Shown: positions 56,139 to 64,000, counted from the stretch's first letter. The stretch: 64,000 nucleotides of DNA from Billgrantia pellis (GCF_008297955.1 NZ_VTPY01000002.1:124001-188000); one strand, 5' to 3'. Translations and numbers: made by a program. Notes: generated from the letters alone by a model not told the origin.

Positions 56139-56627
56139 ATGATTCGCGTTCGTCCCTATCAGCCGGACGACTGGCCCGCCATGTGGGATTTCATCGCCCC
56201 GGTACTGCATGCCGGCGACACTTATGCCATGCCGTGCGACATCGGCGAATCGGATGCCTACCGCATGTGGGTGGAGCTGCCTCGCGCCGTGCGCGTGGCC
56301 GAGGACGCCCGCGGAAATGTCCTGGGCACTTACTTCCTCAAGCCCAACCAGCCGGGTCCCGGCGACCACGTGTGCAATTGCGGTTACCTGGTGGCCGCGC
56401 ATGCCAGGGGGCAAGGCATCGCCAACAAGCTGTGCGAGGATTCACTGCGCGTCGCGCGCGAGCTGGGTTTCACCGCCATGCAGTTCAACATGGTCGTCTC
56501 GACCAACGAAGTGGCGATCCGCCAGTGGCAGAAGCACGGCTTCGAGATCGTCGGCACCCTGCCCTGCGCCTTTCGTCATCCACAGCAGGGATTGGTCGAC
56601 GCCTACGTCATGTACCGCCTGTTATAG
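56139..56627 (+). CDS. GNAT-family N-acetyltransferase
   Basis: A 162-residue GNAT protein with acetyl-CoA-binding motif A (GYLVAAHARGQGIANKLCEDSL, residues about 85-106, of which RGQGIA is the pyrophosphate loop) and motif B (NEVAIRQWQKHGFE). A strong ribosome-binding site (AAGGAGG) precedes the ATG. Substrate unknown; many neighbours of amine-catabolic operons acetylate small amines. It is 72 bases after the aldehyde dehydrogenase gene and could be read through with it. Confidence 0.85.
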   Translation: MIRVRPYQPDDWPAMWDFIAPVLHAGDTYAMPCDIGESDAYRMWVELPRAVRVAEDARGNVLGTYFLKPNQPGPGDHVCNCGYLVAAHARGQGIANKLCEDSLRVARELGFTAMQFNMVVSTNEVAIRQWQKHGFEIVGTLPCAFRHPQQGLVDAYVMYRLL

Positions 56628-56779
56628 GAAGATGACTAAGCGAGAAGCTGCAGTGTTGCGCTTCCAGTCGCTCGGCGAACCCTCCGGCGATGTGTCACTC
56701 AATGTCAGCACGACGATTGACCCTGTCGGGGCCGCTGGGGCATTCTCTCAACGGTTTGACCCGACAAAGGAAAATTAAA

Positions 56780-57775
56780 ATGAAAACGTTTGCACGCAGC
56801 ACGCTGGCACTTGGCATCTCCCTCGCCCTGGTTTCGGCTGTTCAGGCCTCCGATTTCGAAGGCATGGATCCCGTCACCTTGCGCCTGGCCCACGTGGTCA
56901 ACGAACAGGATGGCTTTCACATCGCCGCGGTCAAGTTCCAGGAGCTGGTCGCCGAGCGTACCGAAGGTGCCGTTTCCATCGATCTCTACCCCAATGCCTC
57001 GCTGGGAGATGAACGCACCCTGCTCGAGGGCATGCAGATCGGCACCGTCGACATGGGCGTGATCACCAACGGGCCGGTGGCCAACTTCGTCGAGGAGATG
57101 GCGGTTTTCGAACTGCCGTTCCTGTTCCCCTCGCCGGAAGCCGCCTATGAGGTGCTCGATGGCGACATCGGCCAGGAGCTTCTCGACAAGCTCGCCGACG
57201 TCAATCTCAAGGGGCTGGCTTATGCCGAGCGCGGCTTTCGCAACCTGACCAACAGCGAACGCCCCGTGCGCAGTCCGGAAGACATCGACGGTCTGCGAAT
57301 CCGCGTGATGGAGAACCCGGTCTACACCGACACCTTCCGTGAACTCGGTGCCAACGCCATTCCCATGGCCTGGACCGAAGCCCTCACCGCCATGCAGCAG
57401 GGCACCATCGACGGCCAGGAGAACCCGGTCAACGTCATCCACTCGTTCAAGCTCTACGAGACCCAGGATCACATGACGCTGTCGCGCCACACCTACGCGC
57501 CGGCGATCTTTGTCATGGGCATGCCGGCATGGAACCAGCTCCCCGAGGCCGCCCAGGAGGTGCTGGTGGAAGCCGCTCGGGAGGCCGCCGAGCACGAGCG
57601 CCGCATGAACGCCGAGATGGAGGCCGAGCAGCTCGACGAGCTGCGCGCCGCCGGCATGGAGATCGTCGAAGAGCCCGACCTTGCGGCCTTCCAGGCTGCC
57701 GTCGAGCCGGTTTACGAGAAGTACGGCGACCAGTTCGGCGATTATCTCACCCGCATCCGCGAGGCACTGCAGTAA
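56780..57775 (+). CDS. TRAP transporter substrate-binding protein (DctP family)
   Basis: A 331-residue periplasmic protein with a signal peptide (about residues 1-23, ending SAVQA) and a TIGR00787-type DctP domain. GLRIRVMENP (171-180) contains the carboxylate-binding Arg and the conserved Asn-Pro. AMQQGTIDGQENPVN is a family hallmark. AAAGGA precedes the ATG. The substrate is likely a carboxylate or sugar acid; nothing in the neighbourhood identifies it. It begins a complete three-gene TRAP operon. Confidence 0.9.
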   Translation: MKTFARSTLALGISLALVSAVQASDFEGMDPVTLRLAHVVNEQDGFHIAAVKFQELVAERTEGAVSIDLYPNASLGDERTLLEGMQIGTVDMGVITNGPVANFVEEMAVFELPFLFPSPEAAYEVLDGDIGQELLDKLADVNLKGLAYAERGFRNLTNSERPVRSPEDIDGLRIRVMENPVYTDTFRELGANAIPMAWTEALTAMQQGTIDGQENPVNVIHSFKLYETQDHMTLSRHTYAPAIFVMGMPAWNQLPEAAQEVLVEAAREAAEHERRMNAEMEAEQLDELRAAGMEIVEEPDLAAFQAAVEPVYEKYGDQFGDYLTRIREALQ

Positions 57776-58318
57776 GTGAGCGTCCCGCTGCACCCTCTCA
57801 CGAGCTTGCTGCAGCGTAGCGAACGCGCCCTCGACGCCGTCATTCAGCCCATCGTATTCCTGGGCATGGCGGCGTTGATCGGTGTGATCACGCTGCAGAT
57901 CGTCTCTCGCGTCCTTTTTACCGCGGTGGGCTGGACCGAGGAGGTCGCCCGCTTCCTGCTGATCTGGATCACCTTCCTCGGCGCTACTCTGGCTTTCCAG
58001 CGCGGCAGGCATATTGCCGTGACCTTCGTCGTCGATGCCCTGCCCCCGCGCCTGGCTCAGCTGGCACGCATCACCGCGGTACTGGTGGCACTGGGCTTCC
58101 TGGTCGCCCTGATCGTGATCGGTTACCGCTACATGCAAGTGCAGAGCTTCCAGCGCTCTGCCTCGCTGCGGCTGTCGATGACCTACGTCTACGCCGTGAT
58201 CCCGCTCTCCGCCGCGATCATGGCCTGGTACGCGCTGATCGATGCGATCGAACTCGTCATCAAGCCCCCCCGGTCGGCTGATACAGGAAGCGACAATGCC
58301 GAGGAGCCACCGGCATGA
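57776..58318 (+). CDS. TRAP transporter small permease (DctQ family)
   Basis: A 180-residue, four-segment membrane protein with the DctQ block WTEEVARFLLIWITFLGATLAF. It starts with GTG immediately after the binding-protein stop codon (no gap), and its stop overlaps the large permease start by four bases. Translational coupling along the operon is likely. Confidence 0.9.
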   Translation: MSVPLHPLTSLLQRSERALDAVIQPIVFLGMAALIGVITLQIVSRVLFTAVGWTEEVARFLLIWITFLGATLAFQRGRHIAVTFVVDALPPRLAQLARITAVLVALGFLVALIVIGYRYMQVQSFQRSASLRLSMTYVYAVIPLSAAIMAWYALIDAIELVIKPPRSADTGSDNAEEPPA

Positions 58319-59574
58319 CGAGCTTGCTTTTTCTCCTGTTCTTCGCCTTCATGCTGCTGGGGGTGCCGATTGCGCTCGCCATCGGCGCCAGCACCCTGCT
58401 CGCCCTCAATGCCCAGGGCGTGCCGCTGATGGTGGTGACCCAGCAGATGTTTCAGGGCATCAATTCCTTCGCTCTGGTGGCTGTGCCCATGTTCATTCTC
58501 GCCGGTGACCTGATGGCTCAGGGCAAGGTGAGCGAAAAGCTGGTCGACTTCGCCGATTCACTGTTCGGCTTCCTTAAGGGCGGTCTTTCCATCGTCTCGG
58601 TCGGTGCCGGCATGTTCTTCGCCGCCATTTCCGGCTCCGGCGCCGCCACCACCGCCGCGGTGGGCTCGAGCCTCGTGCCGGAGCTCAAGCGCAAGGGCTA
58701 CGATCCGGCGTCGGCGGCCAGCCTGATCGCCGCCAGCGGCACCATCGGCGTGGTGATACCGCCTTCGGTGCCGATGATCATCTACGCCGTCATCGCCCAG
58801 CAGTCGGTCTCGAAACTGTTCCTGAACGGCATCGTTCCGGGGGTGCTGATGGGCATCGGCCTGGCGGCCATCGCCATCGTCCAGGCCTACCGCCGTGACT
58901 ACCCGCGGGGGACCGCGCTTTCCACGGCCACGATTTGGCGCACCCTCAAGAGCGCCAGTTGGGGCCTGATGACCCCAGTGATCATTCTTGGCGGTATTTT
59001 TTCCGGCGTCTTCACGCCGAGCGAAGCAGCCGTGGTGGCGGTCAACTACGCATTGCTCGTCTCGCTGTTCGTCTATCGCGACCTCTCGCTCGCCGATGTC
59101 TACCGCATCCTGATTCGCTCGGCAATCACCACTTCCGTGATCATGCTGGTCATCGCCACCTCGGCGGTACTGAGCTGGACGCTCTCGAGCTGGCAAGTAC
59201 CGGGCGCCATCGCCCAGGCCGTGCTGTCGCTCTCCACCGATCCCTACGTGATCATGCTGCTGGTCGTGGCGGTGATCCTGCTGACCGGCGTGTTCATCGA
59301 GACCGCCAGCGCCCTGATCATTCTCACGCCGGTGCTGCTGCCGCTAGTGTCCCAGCTCGGTATCGATCCGATCCACTTCGGCATCATCATTGTGATGGGC
59401 TTGGCAATCGGCATGATCACGCCTCCGGTGGCGATCAACCTCTATGTCGCTTCATCGGTGACACAACTGCCACTGGAGCGCATCACCCATGCCATCCTGC
59501 CTTACCTGCTTGGGCTGATCACCGTGCTGCTGCTAGTGGTTTACGGACCCATCCTGCTCGGTCTCTCCGGCTGA
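58315..59574 (+). CDS. TRAP transporter large permease (DctM family)
   Basis: A 419-residue DctM protein with about 12 membrane segments. It has the family motif ISGSGAATTAAVG, the block GTIGVVIPPSVPMIIY and MITPPVAINLYVASS near the end. It completes the second TRAP importer and is followed by a hairpin. Confidence 0.92.
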   Translation: MTSLLFLLFFAFMLLGVPIALAIGASTLLALNAQGVPLMVVTQQMFQGINSFALVAVPMFILAGDLMAQGKVSEKLVDFADSLFGFLKGGLSIVSVGAGMFFAAISGSGAATTAAVGSSLVPELKRKGYDPASAASLIAASGTIGVVIPPSVPMIIYAVIAQQSVSKLFLNGIVPGVLMGIGLAAIAIVQAYRRDYPRGTALSTATIWRTLKSASWGLMTPVIILGGIFSGVFTPSEAAVVAVNYALLVSLFVYRDLSLADVYRILIRSAITTSVIMLVIATSAVLSWTLSSWQVPGAIAQAVLSLSTDPYVIMLLVVAVILLTGVFIETASALIILTPVLLPLVSQLGIDPIHFGIIIVMGLAIGMITPPVAINLYVASSVTQLPLERITHAILPYLLGLITVLLLVVYGPILLGLSG

Positions 59575-59593
59575 GCAGGTTCCGCTTGACCAC

Positions 59594-59623
59594 CATGCGG
59601 CCTGACGTCAGGCTGGCCGCATG
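59594..59623 (+). terminator. Hairpin after the second TRAP operon
   Basis: CATGCGGCC (59594-59602) pairs with GGCCGCATG (59615-59623); an alternative inner palindrome CCTGACGTCAGG lies within. It is 20 bases after the DctM stop codon and has no U tract. Confidence 0.5.
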
Positions 59624-59649
59624 TCCGTTATCTGTCTCCGTTATCTGTC
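59624..59649. repeat. 13-bp perfect tandem duplication
   Basis: TCCGTTATCTGTC is repeated head-to-tail without a gap. It lies between the TRAP terminator hairpin and the likely start of the small lipoprotein gene. Confidence 0.8.
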
Positions 59650-59662
59650 GAAGGGGTTTTAC

Positions 59663-59875
59663 GTGACTCTCTTGCTGCGCATCGCCGTCCCCCTGAGCCT
59701 CGCCCTGATCGCTGGCTGTACGACCTATACCTACGAGGATGGCAGTCGCAGGACACTGTGGGGCGTACCGGCCGAAGAGGAAACCCGGCGCTACGAGGAC
59801 GACCGCCAGGCCGAAGGCGTACGCTACCGGGTACCGGGAACAATCGAAGAGAGAAGCGCGGAAGGTACAGAGTAA
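59663..59875 (+). CDS. Small lipoprotein of unknown function
   Basis: A 70-residue protein with a short hydrophobic signal and a lipobox LIAGC, so it should be a lipoprotein cleaved before that Cys. The mature part is about 52 residues, charged and rich in Glu/Arg. I prefer the GTG at 59663 (AAGGGG upstream); the ATG at 59621 would place the start inside the terminator hairpin and tandem repeat and add an atypical leader. Family not recognised. Confidence 0.6.
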   Translation: MTLLLRIAVPLSLALIAGCTTYTYEDGSRRTLWGVPAEEETRRYEDDRQAEGVRYRVPGTIEERSAEGTE

Positions 59876-59882
59876 GCTCCGT

Positions 59883-60494
59883 TCAGCCATGCCGCCGAAA
59901 CACCACGCTAAGATTGTTGGCCGGCATTTCGATAGTTTGCTCAAGCATAAATCCGTGCGGCTGAGCCTCGGCCACGACGCTTTCGAGATCACGTACTCCC
60001 CAACGCGGGTCGCGCGCCCTGAGGTCGACATCGAACGCGGCATTGCTCTTCGCGGTATGTCGTCCGTCTCGGCGATAGGGGCCGTACAGAAACAGCACGC
60101 CGCCCTCTACCAGTCTCTCGGCGGCCTGGGCGACCAGCGCCTCGGTGACTTCCCACGGCGAAATATGTATCAGGTTGATCGCCACGATGCCTTCGAATGG
60201 CCCAGCGGGCCAAACGCCGCCGACGTCCAGCGGCATCGGCTCGAGCAGGTTGCCGAGTTCGGCATGCTCGCGCCAGGCGGCGATGGAGCCGCGCGCCTCC
60301 GGGTTGGGGTCGCTGGGCTGCCAAATCCATCCCGGCTTGGCCCGGGCGAAATGCACACCGTGCTCTCCACTGCCACTGGCCACTTCGAGCACCCGGGCCT
60401 GCTCCGGCAGGACCCGTGAAAGCACGTCGAGGATCGGCTGGCGATTGCGCGCAGCGGCTGGACTCTGCATTCGTCGACACGAGGCGTCTTGCAT
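59883..60494 (-). CDS. DUF938-family SAM-dependent methyltransferase
   Basis: A 203-residue class I methyltransferase of the DUF938 family. The SAM-binding motif is VLEVASGSGEHGVHFA (about 34-49), with WQPSDPNPEA as motif II and NLIHISPWEVTEAL as motif IV. The C-terminal block is NNLSVVFRR. The natural substrate is unknown. The start at 60494 matches the conserved N-terminus; an upstream in-frame ATG at 60545 is less likely. It is convergent with the lipoprotein gene. Confidence 0.84.
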   Translation of the reverse strand: MQDASCRRMQSPAAARNRQPILDVLSRVLPEQARVLEVASGSGEHGVHFARAKPGWIWQPSDPNPEARGSIAAWREHAELGNLLEPMPLDVGGVWPAGPFEGIVAINLIHISPWEVTEALVAQAAERLVEGGVLFLYGPYRRDGRHTAKSNAAFDVDLRARDPRWGVRDLESVVAEAQPHGFMLEQTIEMPANNLSVVFRRHG

Positions 60495-60541
60495 GGCGTT
60501 TCCGTCGGTATTCGGCCCCCGCGCTTGACCGGGGCCACTCA

Positions 60542-60682
60542 TCAACGATGGTGGGATGGGGTCGAGCGCGACGGTCTGCCGCGAAATCCGTCGAGCATCT
60601 GCTTGCCCTTACGCTTCAGCCTTGCCCGGTTTTCGGGCTTGCGAAGCCACCAGGCGGCGGCGAGTCCTACCAAGCGTTTCAT
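60542..60682 (-). CDS. Small basic protein (46 residues), hypothetical
   Basis: A short frame with AGGAGTCAGG directly before the ATG at 60682. The product starts with a hydrophobic segment (RLVGLAAAWWL) and continues with a very basic tail (RKPENRARLKRKGKQ). It could be a small membrane-associated or nucleic-acid-binding peptide. It lies 47 bases upstream of the DUF938 gene on the same strand. Conservation would be needed to confirm it. Confidence 0.45.
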   Translation of the reverse strand: MKRLVGLAAAWWLRKPENRARLKRKGKQMLDGFRGRPSRSTPSHHR

Positions 60683-60839
60683 CCTGACTCCTTGCTGTCG
60701 GGCGTGTCCTTCTTTCTTATGGACGTCGCACGTCACCGGGTCAAGCATAAGCGGGAGCGGTTCCCACCGACAAGGACGGGTCGAAAAGCCCATCAACCTC
60801 TGCCATGGTTAAGGAGAATCGACAACCAAGGAGGAAGCC

Positions 60840-61091
60840 ATGACGCGCACGGCACGTGTCGAACCGATCAGGGAAGAGCGCCAGGAAGCGACCGTCGTCT
60901 CAGGCTGGCGAGTGGTCGACGTCACCGACCCCAACCTGCCGCAGGAGATCTCGCGCCACGAGACGGAGCCCGACGCCATTCGCGCCGCCCGCGATTTCGA
61001 GCACGAAACTTCGCTGCAACCCGGGTCCGCCCCCGACGATACCCAGGACTACGACGCCTCCGACCCGCAAGGCGGCAAAGAGCTTCCCTGA
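60840..61091 (+). CDS. Small acidic protein (83 residues), hypothetical
   Basis: An 83-residue protein with an unusually good ribosome-binding site (AAGGAGGAAG) six bases before the ATG. The middle reads GWRVVDVTDPNLPQEISRHETEPDAIRAARDFE, given here only in part, which looks like a small beta-beta-alpha fold. The C-terminus is disordered and rich in Asp, Ser and Pro. Such composition is common in halophile small proteins. I do not recognise a family. Confidence 0.6.
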   Translation: MTRTARVEPIREERQEATVVSGWRVVDVTDPNLPQEISRHETEPDAIRAARDFEHETSLQPGSAPDDTQDYDASDPQGGKELP

Positions 61092-61450
61092 GCCGGGTGC
61101 TGACGCGTCACGAGTTCGCGACGCGTCGGCGCAGCGCCACGTCGCATAACTCGTCATGAGCCTCGTATCGCTGCGACTCCGGTGTCCTGATGATGCACTT
61201 CTCGCTTACCTCCCCGGGTATCGCCACACGCCGCCTCGCCTTCTCTTGTCAGTTTTGAACACACACGATTAATTCAGCCGCAATGTGCCGAAACGGCCCC
61301 CTCACGTCATGTAATTGACTCTCATGTAACGCTGAGTTAAAAGACATTAAAGAATAGTTAACAAGACTCAAGACCTATCGCTACAAGCACCCACACTTTT
61401 CTAATGCTCACTGCCCGATAAGGATATTGTCATGGTAAAGGAGATGGGTT
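61092..61450. other. 359-base intergenic region
   Basis: No convincing gene. The first part is GC-rich and contains a nested inverted repeat at 61110-61154. The last 190 bases are notably AT-rich with two TCATGTAA repeats near 61307 and 61322 and a TTGACT (61315-61320) that could be a -35 element for the HDOD-GGDEF gene. No clear -10 partner is visible. Confidence 0.6.
61110..61154. repeat. Nested inverted repeat (45-base stem-loop)
   Basis: ACGAGTT (61110-61116) pairs with AACTCGT (61148-61154), GCGAC (61118-61122) with GTCGC (61141-61145), and GGCGC with GCGCC at the tip. It lies 18 bases after the small acidic protein gene. It may be its terminator, though no U tract follows. Confidence 0.55.
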
Positions 61451-62944
61451 GTGCTTCCTGATTCGCTAAGCCATTCGCTCGAAGGGTGCACCCAGCTTCC
61501 TTCTCTCCCCCAAGTGCTTCTTAACGTCATCGAGCTGGCACGCGATCCCAACGTAAACATGCGAGACATGGTCGCGGCCATTGGCAACGACCCGGCCCTC
61601 TCGGTTCAACTGCTCTCCCTGGCCAATACCGTTTTTTATGCCAATCAGCGTCCTGTGGAAGACCTGCAGCAGGCCGTCAGCCGACTGGGCATCGAACGCA
61701 CGCTTTCGCTGGCACTGAGCTGCAGCCTGGTCGCCACCACCGATACCCGAAAGGCGGCAAACCTGAACCTGGAGCGTTACTGGCAGCGCTCACTGGTCAG
61801 CGCCATGAGTGCGCGCCTGCTGGCGAACAACATTGGCCTGTCCGCCGACAGCAGCGCCCTCTTCACCGCCGCACTGCTTCAGGACGTCGGCATGCTCGGC
61901 CTGCATGCCGTGGATACCCAACGTTATCTCACCCTGCTGGCGCAGGCATCGAAGCATCGCTCTCTGGTAGCTCTCGAGCAGGACACCTATGGCACCGACC
62001 ATGCCGAAGTGGGCGCGTGGCTGGCACGCAAGTGGAAGCTCTCGGAGCGCACCGCGGAATGGATTCGCGACAGCCATCAGACCATGATCATCGCCGAGAC
62101 ACCCGAGCAGCGGGCAAAGAACTGTATCGTCGCCTCCGGCTTGATCGCCGATGCCTGGCTGCAAGGCGAGGCCGCCACCAGCAGGCATGCGACACAGCTT
62201 GCAGGTTTCTTCGGGCTGGAGTCCAGCGAGATGATCGCTCACCTGATCTCGCTGCAGGAACAGCTTCCCTCGGTCGCGATGCTCTACAACGTGTCCCCGC
62301 CCGAGCGTCTCGATCCCAACCAGATCATGCATGAAGCCAAGATGCTGCTGCTCGAGCGTACGGCACGCCTGCAGCAGGATCTACAACAGAAGCAGCAGGA
62401 GCTGGAATTGCTGCGCCTCGAGCAGGAGGAGCTCGCCCTGAGGGCGCGGCTGGATTCCCTGACCGAGCTCTACAATCGCGAGCATCTGGAGAAGACGCTG
62501 CGACAGCAGTTCGACGAGACACGTCGTACCGGTGATCCGCTATCGATCGTCTTCGTCGACTTGGATCATTTCAAGGAGGTCAACGATCGCTTCGGCCACG
62601 ATGTCGGCGACGAGGTTCTCATCAAACTCTCCTCGCTCATGCGTCAGGCCATCAACGACCAGGAGATTCATGCCGGCCGCTACGGTGGTGACGAGTTCAT
62701 CCTGATCCTGCCGGGTTACGACATGGAGCAAGCCAGAACCTTTGCTGAAGTGCTGCGCGCCAAGATCGGAACCCTTCCCTGGGTCACATCGGCGAGCGAT
62801 CGATTGCAGATCACTGCCTCCTTCGGCCTGGCCACGATAGAACGCAGCACACCCTACCAGAACGTGGAATCGCTGATCAGAGCCGCCGATCGCTGCATGT
62901 ATCGCTCCAAGCACGACGGGCGCGATCGGATCTCGGCGGTTTGA
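61451..62944 (+). CDS. HDOD-GGDEF signalling protein (probable diguanylate cyclase)
   Basis: A 497-residue soluble protein with an N-terminal HDOD domain (about 12-210; LLQDVGM where HD-type proteins have His). A coiled coil follows (about 295-335, Gln/Leu/Glu-rich) and then a GGDEF domain (about 335-497) with an intact GGDEF at 412-416. No RxxD inhibitory site precedes it. It probably makes cyclic di-GMP, with HDOD as input. It starts with GTG at 61451, preceded by AAGGAG; the ATG seven bases earlier is out of frame and closes at once. Monocistronic in appearance. Confidence 0.88.
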   Translation: MLPDSLSHSLEGCTQLPSLPQVLLNVIELARDPNVNMRDMVAAIGNDPALSVQLLSLANTVFYANQRPVEDLQQAVSRLGIERTLSLALSCSLVATTDTRKAANLNLERYWQRSLVSAMSARLLANNIGLSADSSALFTAALLQDVGMLGLHAVDTQRYLTLLAQASKHRSLVALEQDTYGTDHAEVGAWLARKWKLSERTAEWIRDSHQTMIIAETPEQRAKNCIVASGLIADAWLQGEAATSRHATQLAGFFGLESSEMIAHLISLQEQLPSVAMLYNVSPPERLDPNQIMHEAKMLLLERTARLQQDLQQKQQELELLRLEQEELALRARLDSLTELYNREHLEKTLRQQFDETRRTGDPLSIVFVDLDHFKEVNDRFGHDVGDEVLIKLSSLMRQAINDQEIHAGRYGGDEFILILPGYDMEQARTFAEVLRAKIGTLPWVTSASDRLQITASFGLATIERSTPYQNVESLIRAADRCMYRSKHDGRDRISAV

Positions 62945-63004
62945 CGCAACGGCACGGTAACGAACCGGTACGTTGGAAGGTGCCATGAGCAAACGAGGTG
63001 AGTA

Positions 63005-63019
63005 GACTTGTGCCAAGTC
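63005..63019. promoter_or_regulatory. Palindrome upstream of hutC, candidate operator
   Basis: GACTTG-TGC-CAAGTC is a perfect 15-bp inverted repeat 33 bases before the hutC start codon. It shares the CTTG/CAAG half-sites of known HutC operators but with a shorter centre. Autoregulation is a reasonable inference. Confidence 0.4.
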
Positions 63020-63051
63020 ATTCGCCTCAGGCCAGAAGGAACGCATCGCTC

Positions 63052-63768
63052 ATGGGCAGCTCCCCCCCGCGCTACCTGCAGATCCAACAGCACCTGCTCG
63101 AGAAGATCCAGGGTGGCGAGTGGCCGGCACATCACCAGATCCCTCCCGAAGAGCAGTTGGCCCGAGATTTCGGCGTCAGTCGCATGACGGCCAACAAGGC
63201 GATACGCGATCTGGTTCACCAAGGCTACCTGAGCCGCCAGCCGGGACTCGGCACTTTCGTTACCGATCGCAAGGCGGAGTCCTCGCTGGTCGAGGTGCAT
63301 AACATCGCTGAGGAAGTACGCGGACGCGGTCATGCCTACAGCAGCGACTTACTGGTCGCGGAAGCCATCGCCGCCGACGATGAGATCGCGCTGCGCCTCG
63401 GCGTACGGCTCGGCACGCGGGTATTCCATACCCGGATCGTCCATCGCGAGAATGGCGTGCCGATCCAGCTCGAGGATCGCTTCGTCAATCCTCGCTGGGT
63501 ACCCGATTACCTCGATACCGATTTCAGCCGCCGTACTCCCAATGAAGTGCTGGTGGCCACCTGCCCCATCACCGACATCGAACACGTGGTCGAGGCGATT
63601 CTGGTCGACATGACCATCGCCGAACGGCTCGAAATGGCACCCGAACTGCCGTGCCTGAGCATGACCCGACGCACCTGGTCGGGGGAACACTTGATTAGCT
63701 ACGCCCGGTTGATACATCCCGGCGAGCGCTACAAGCTGCGCTCGTCTATGCATCGTAACGGCTCATAA
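63052..63768 (+). CDS. hutC: Histidine utilization repressor (GntR family, UTRA domain)
   Basis: A 238-residue GntR/HutC protein. The N-terminal winged helix has the strongly conserved IPPEEQLARDFGVSRMTANK, and the C-terminal UTRA domain (about 90-235) binds the inducer urocanate in characterised HutC proteins. The segments GLGTFVTDRKAESSL and RVFHTRIVHRENGVPIQLEDR (the latter quoted only as a block location, about residues 122-142) are typical. The start at 63052 follows AAGGAA. The hut genes it should control are not in the window and may lie beyond its end. Confidence 0.88.
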   Translation: MGSSPPRYLQIQQHLLEKIQGGEWPAHHQIPPEEQLARDFGVSRMTANKAIRDLVHQGYLSRQPGLGTFVTDRKAESSLVEVHNIAEEVRGRGHAYSSDLLVAEAIAADDEIALRLGVRLGTRVFHTRIVHRENGVPIQLEDRFVNPRWVPDYLDTDFSRRTPNEVLVATCPITDIEHVVEAILVDMTIAERLEMAPELPCLSMTRRTWSGEHLISYARLIHPGERYKLRSSMHRNGS

Positions 63769-63783
63769 ACGGGCATTGGTGCA

Positions 63784-63811
63784 GCGAGACCGGCCATATG
63801 CCCGGCCTCGC
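63784..63811. terminator. Hairpin between convergent hutC and the edge gene
   Basis: GCGAG-A-CCGG pairs with CCGG-C-CTCGC around one mismatch and an 8-base loop, 16 bases after the hutC stop codon and 12 bases from the stop of the convergent partial gene. Confidence 0.5.
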
Positions 63812-63822
63812 TTATATCCGGA

Positions 63823-64000
63823 CTAGCCGCCAGCGACCGTCTGCACCAGGTAACCCGCCGGCACCGATAACATCAGGCTCAACGCCACGCGCAGGAACCA
63901 CACCGCCACGATGCGCCCTACCGTGAGCGGAATGCGGGTCGCCAGGATGCAGGGAATCGACGCGGAGAAGAACAGCACCGCCGAGACCGATACCACGCCG
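63823..64000 (-). CDS. C-terminal part of a membrane protein (truncated by window end)
   Basis: The last 58 residues of a protein whose gene continues past the window. They contain two hydrophobic stretches (VSAVLFFSASIPCILAT and IVAVWFLRVALSLMLSV), with RIPLTVGR between them, as in C-termini of multi-pass transporters or gate-domain proteins. The family cannot be fixed from this piece. Its position beside hutC suggests a possible link to histidine use. Confidence 0.55.
   Translation of the reverse strand, partial: GVVSVSAVLFFSASIPCILATRIPLTVGRIVAVWFLRVALSLMLSVPAGYLVQTVAGG

Noticed and set aside
56705..58138. 477-codon open frame antisense to the second TRAP operon
   Set aside because: It lies opposite two genes with clear family motifs; its predicted protein is His/Gly/Gln/Arg-rich without recognisable domains, the usual antisense shadow in GC-rich DNA.

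Overview
The window is a GC-rich, gene-dense stretch of a gammaproteobacterial chromosome. The order tRNA(Pro-Arg-His-His)-tig-clpP-clpX-lon-hupB-ppiD, the many TRAP transporters, an OsmU/Yeh-type compatible-solute importer and acidic proteins suggest a moderately halophilic heterotroph of the Halomonadaceae (Halomonas-like). That assignment is inference; there is no 16S gene here. I see no mobile element, phage gene or CRISPR array, and codon use looks uniform.

Layout. 1-1264: tail of an unknown gene, a CsiR-like GntR regulator and an orphan ribbon-helix-helix protein. 1284-7329: a divergent 5-oxoproline module, with pxpABC on the minus strand and a VOC protein plus TRAP transporter on the plus strand. 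7347-13058: a minus-strand operon for branched-chain 2-oxoacid dehydrogenase (E1 alpha, E1 beta, double-lipoyl E2) that ends in a Hanks-type protein kinase, with a LiuR-like box upstream. 13322-17102: a yehZYXW-type osmoprotectant ABC importer. 17198-25939: DUF1853, cysS, glnS, ppiB, lpxH, a COG0523 GTPase behind a Zur-like box, and ppiD. 26148-33333: hupB, lon (sigma-32-like promoter), clpX, clpP, tig and four tRNAs. 33551-39398: folD, luxS, mtnN, pyrC, a membrane protein, a D-amino-acid dehydrogenase-like flavoenzyme and a TerB-like protein.

39501-48944: a GntR/FCD regulator divergent from a seven-gene operon (peptide-type ABC importer, GlcD-like flavoenzyme, EamA exporter, HisC-like aminotransferase). 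48941-56066: a PAS/sigma-54 activator divergent from a guanidino-compound operon. The operon encodes a GbuA-like ureohydrolase, a YjiH-family membrane protein, an AruI-like 2-ketoarginine decarboxylase and an aldehyde dehydrogenase. The shared upstream region has two identical-architecture palindromes (GATTCA-N4-TGAATC) and a -24/-12 promoter. Together these encode 2-ketoarginine -> 4-guanidinobutyraldehyde -> 4-guanidinobutyrate -> GABA + urea, with YjiH as a candidate transporter.

56139-64000: a GNAT acetyltransferase, a second TRAP operon, a small lipoprotein, a DUF938 methyltransferase, two small proteins, an HDOD-GGDEF protein, HutC, and the C-terminus of a membrane protein cut by the window edge.

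The most interesting points are the guanidino operon with its complete sigma-54 control region, the protein kinase at the end of the branched-chain dehydrogenase operon, the pyroglutamate uptake/hydrolysis module with an unexplained VOC protein, and the Zur-type operator over the promoter of the COG0523 GTPase. Family assignments rest on reading motifs and on remembered family sequences; no database search was run.
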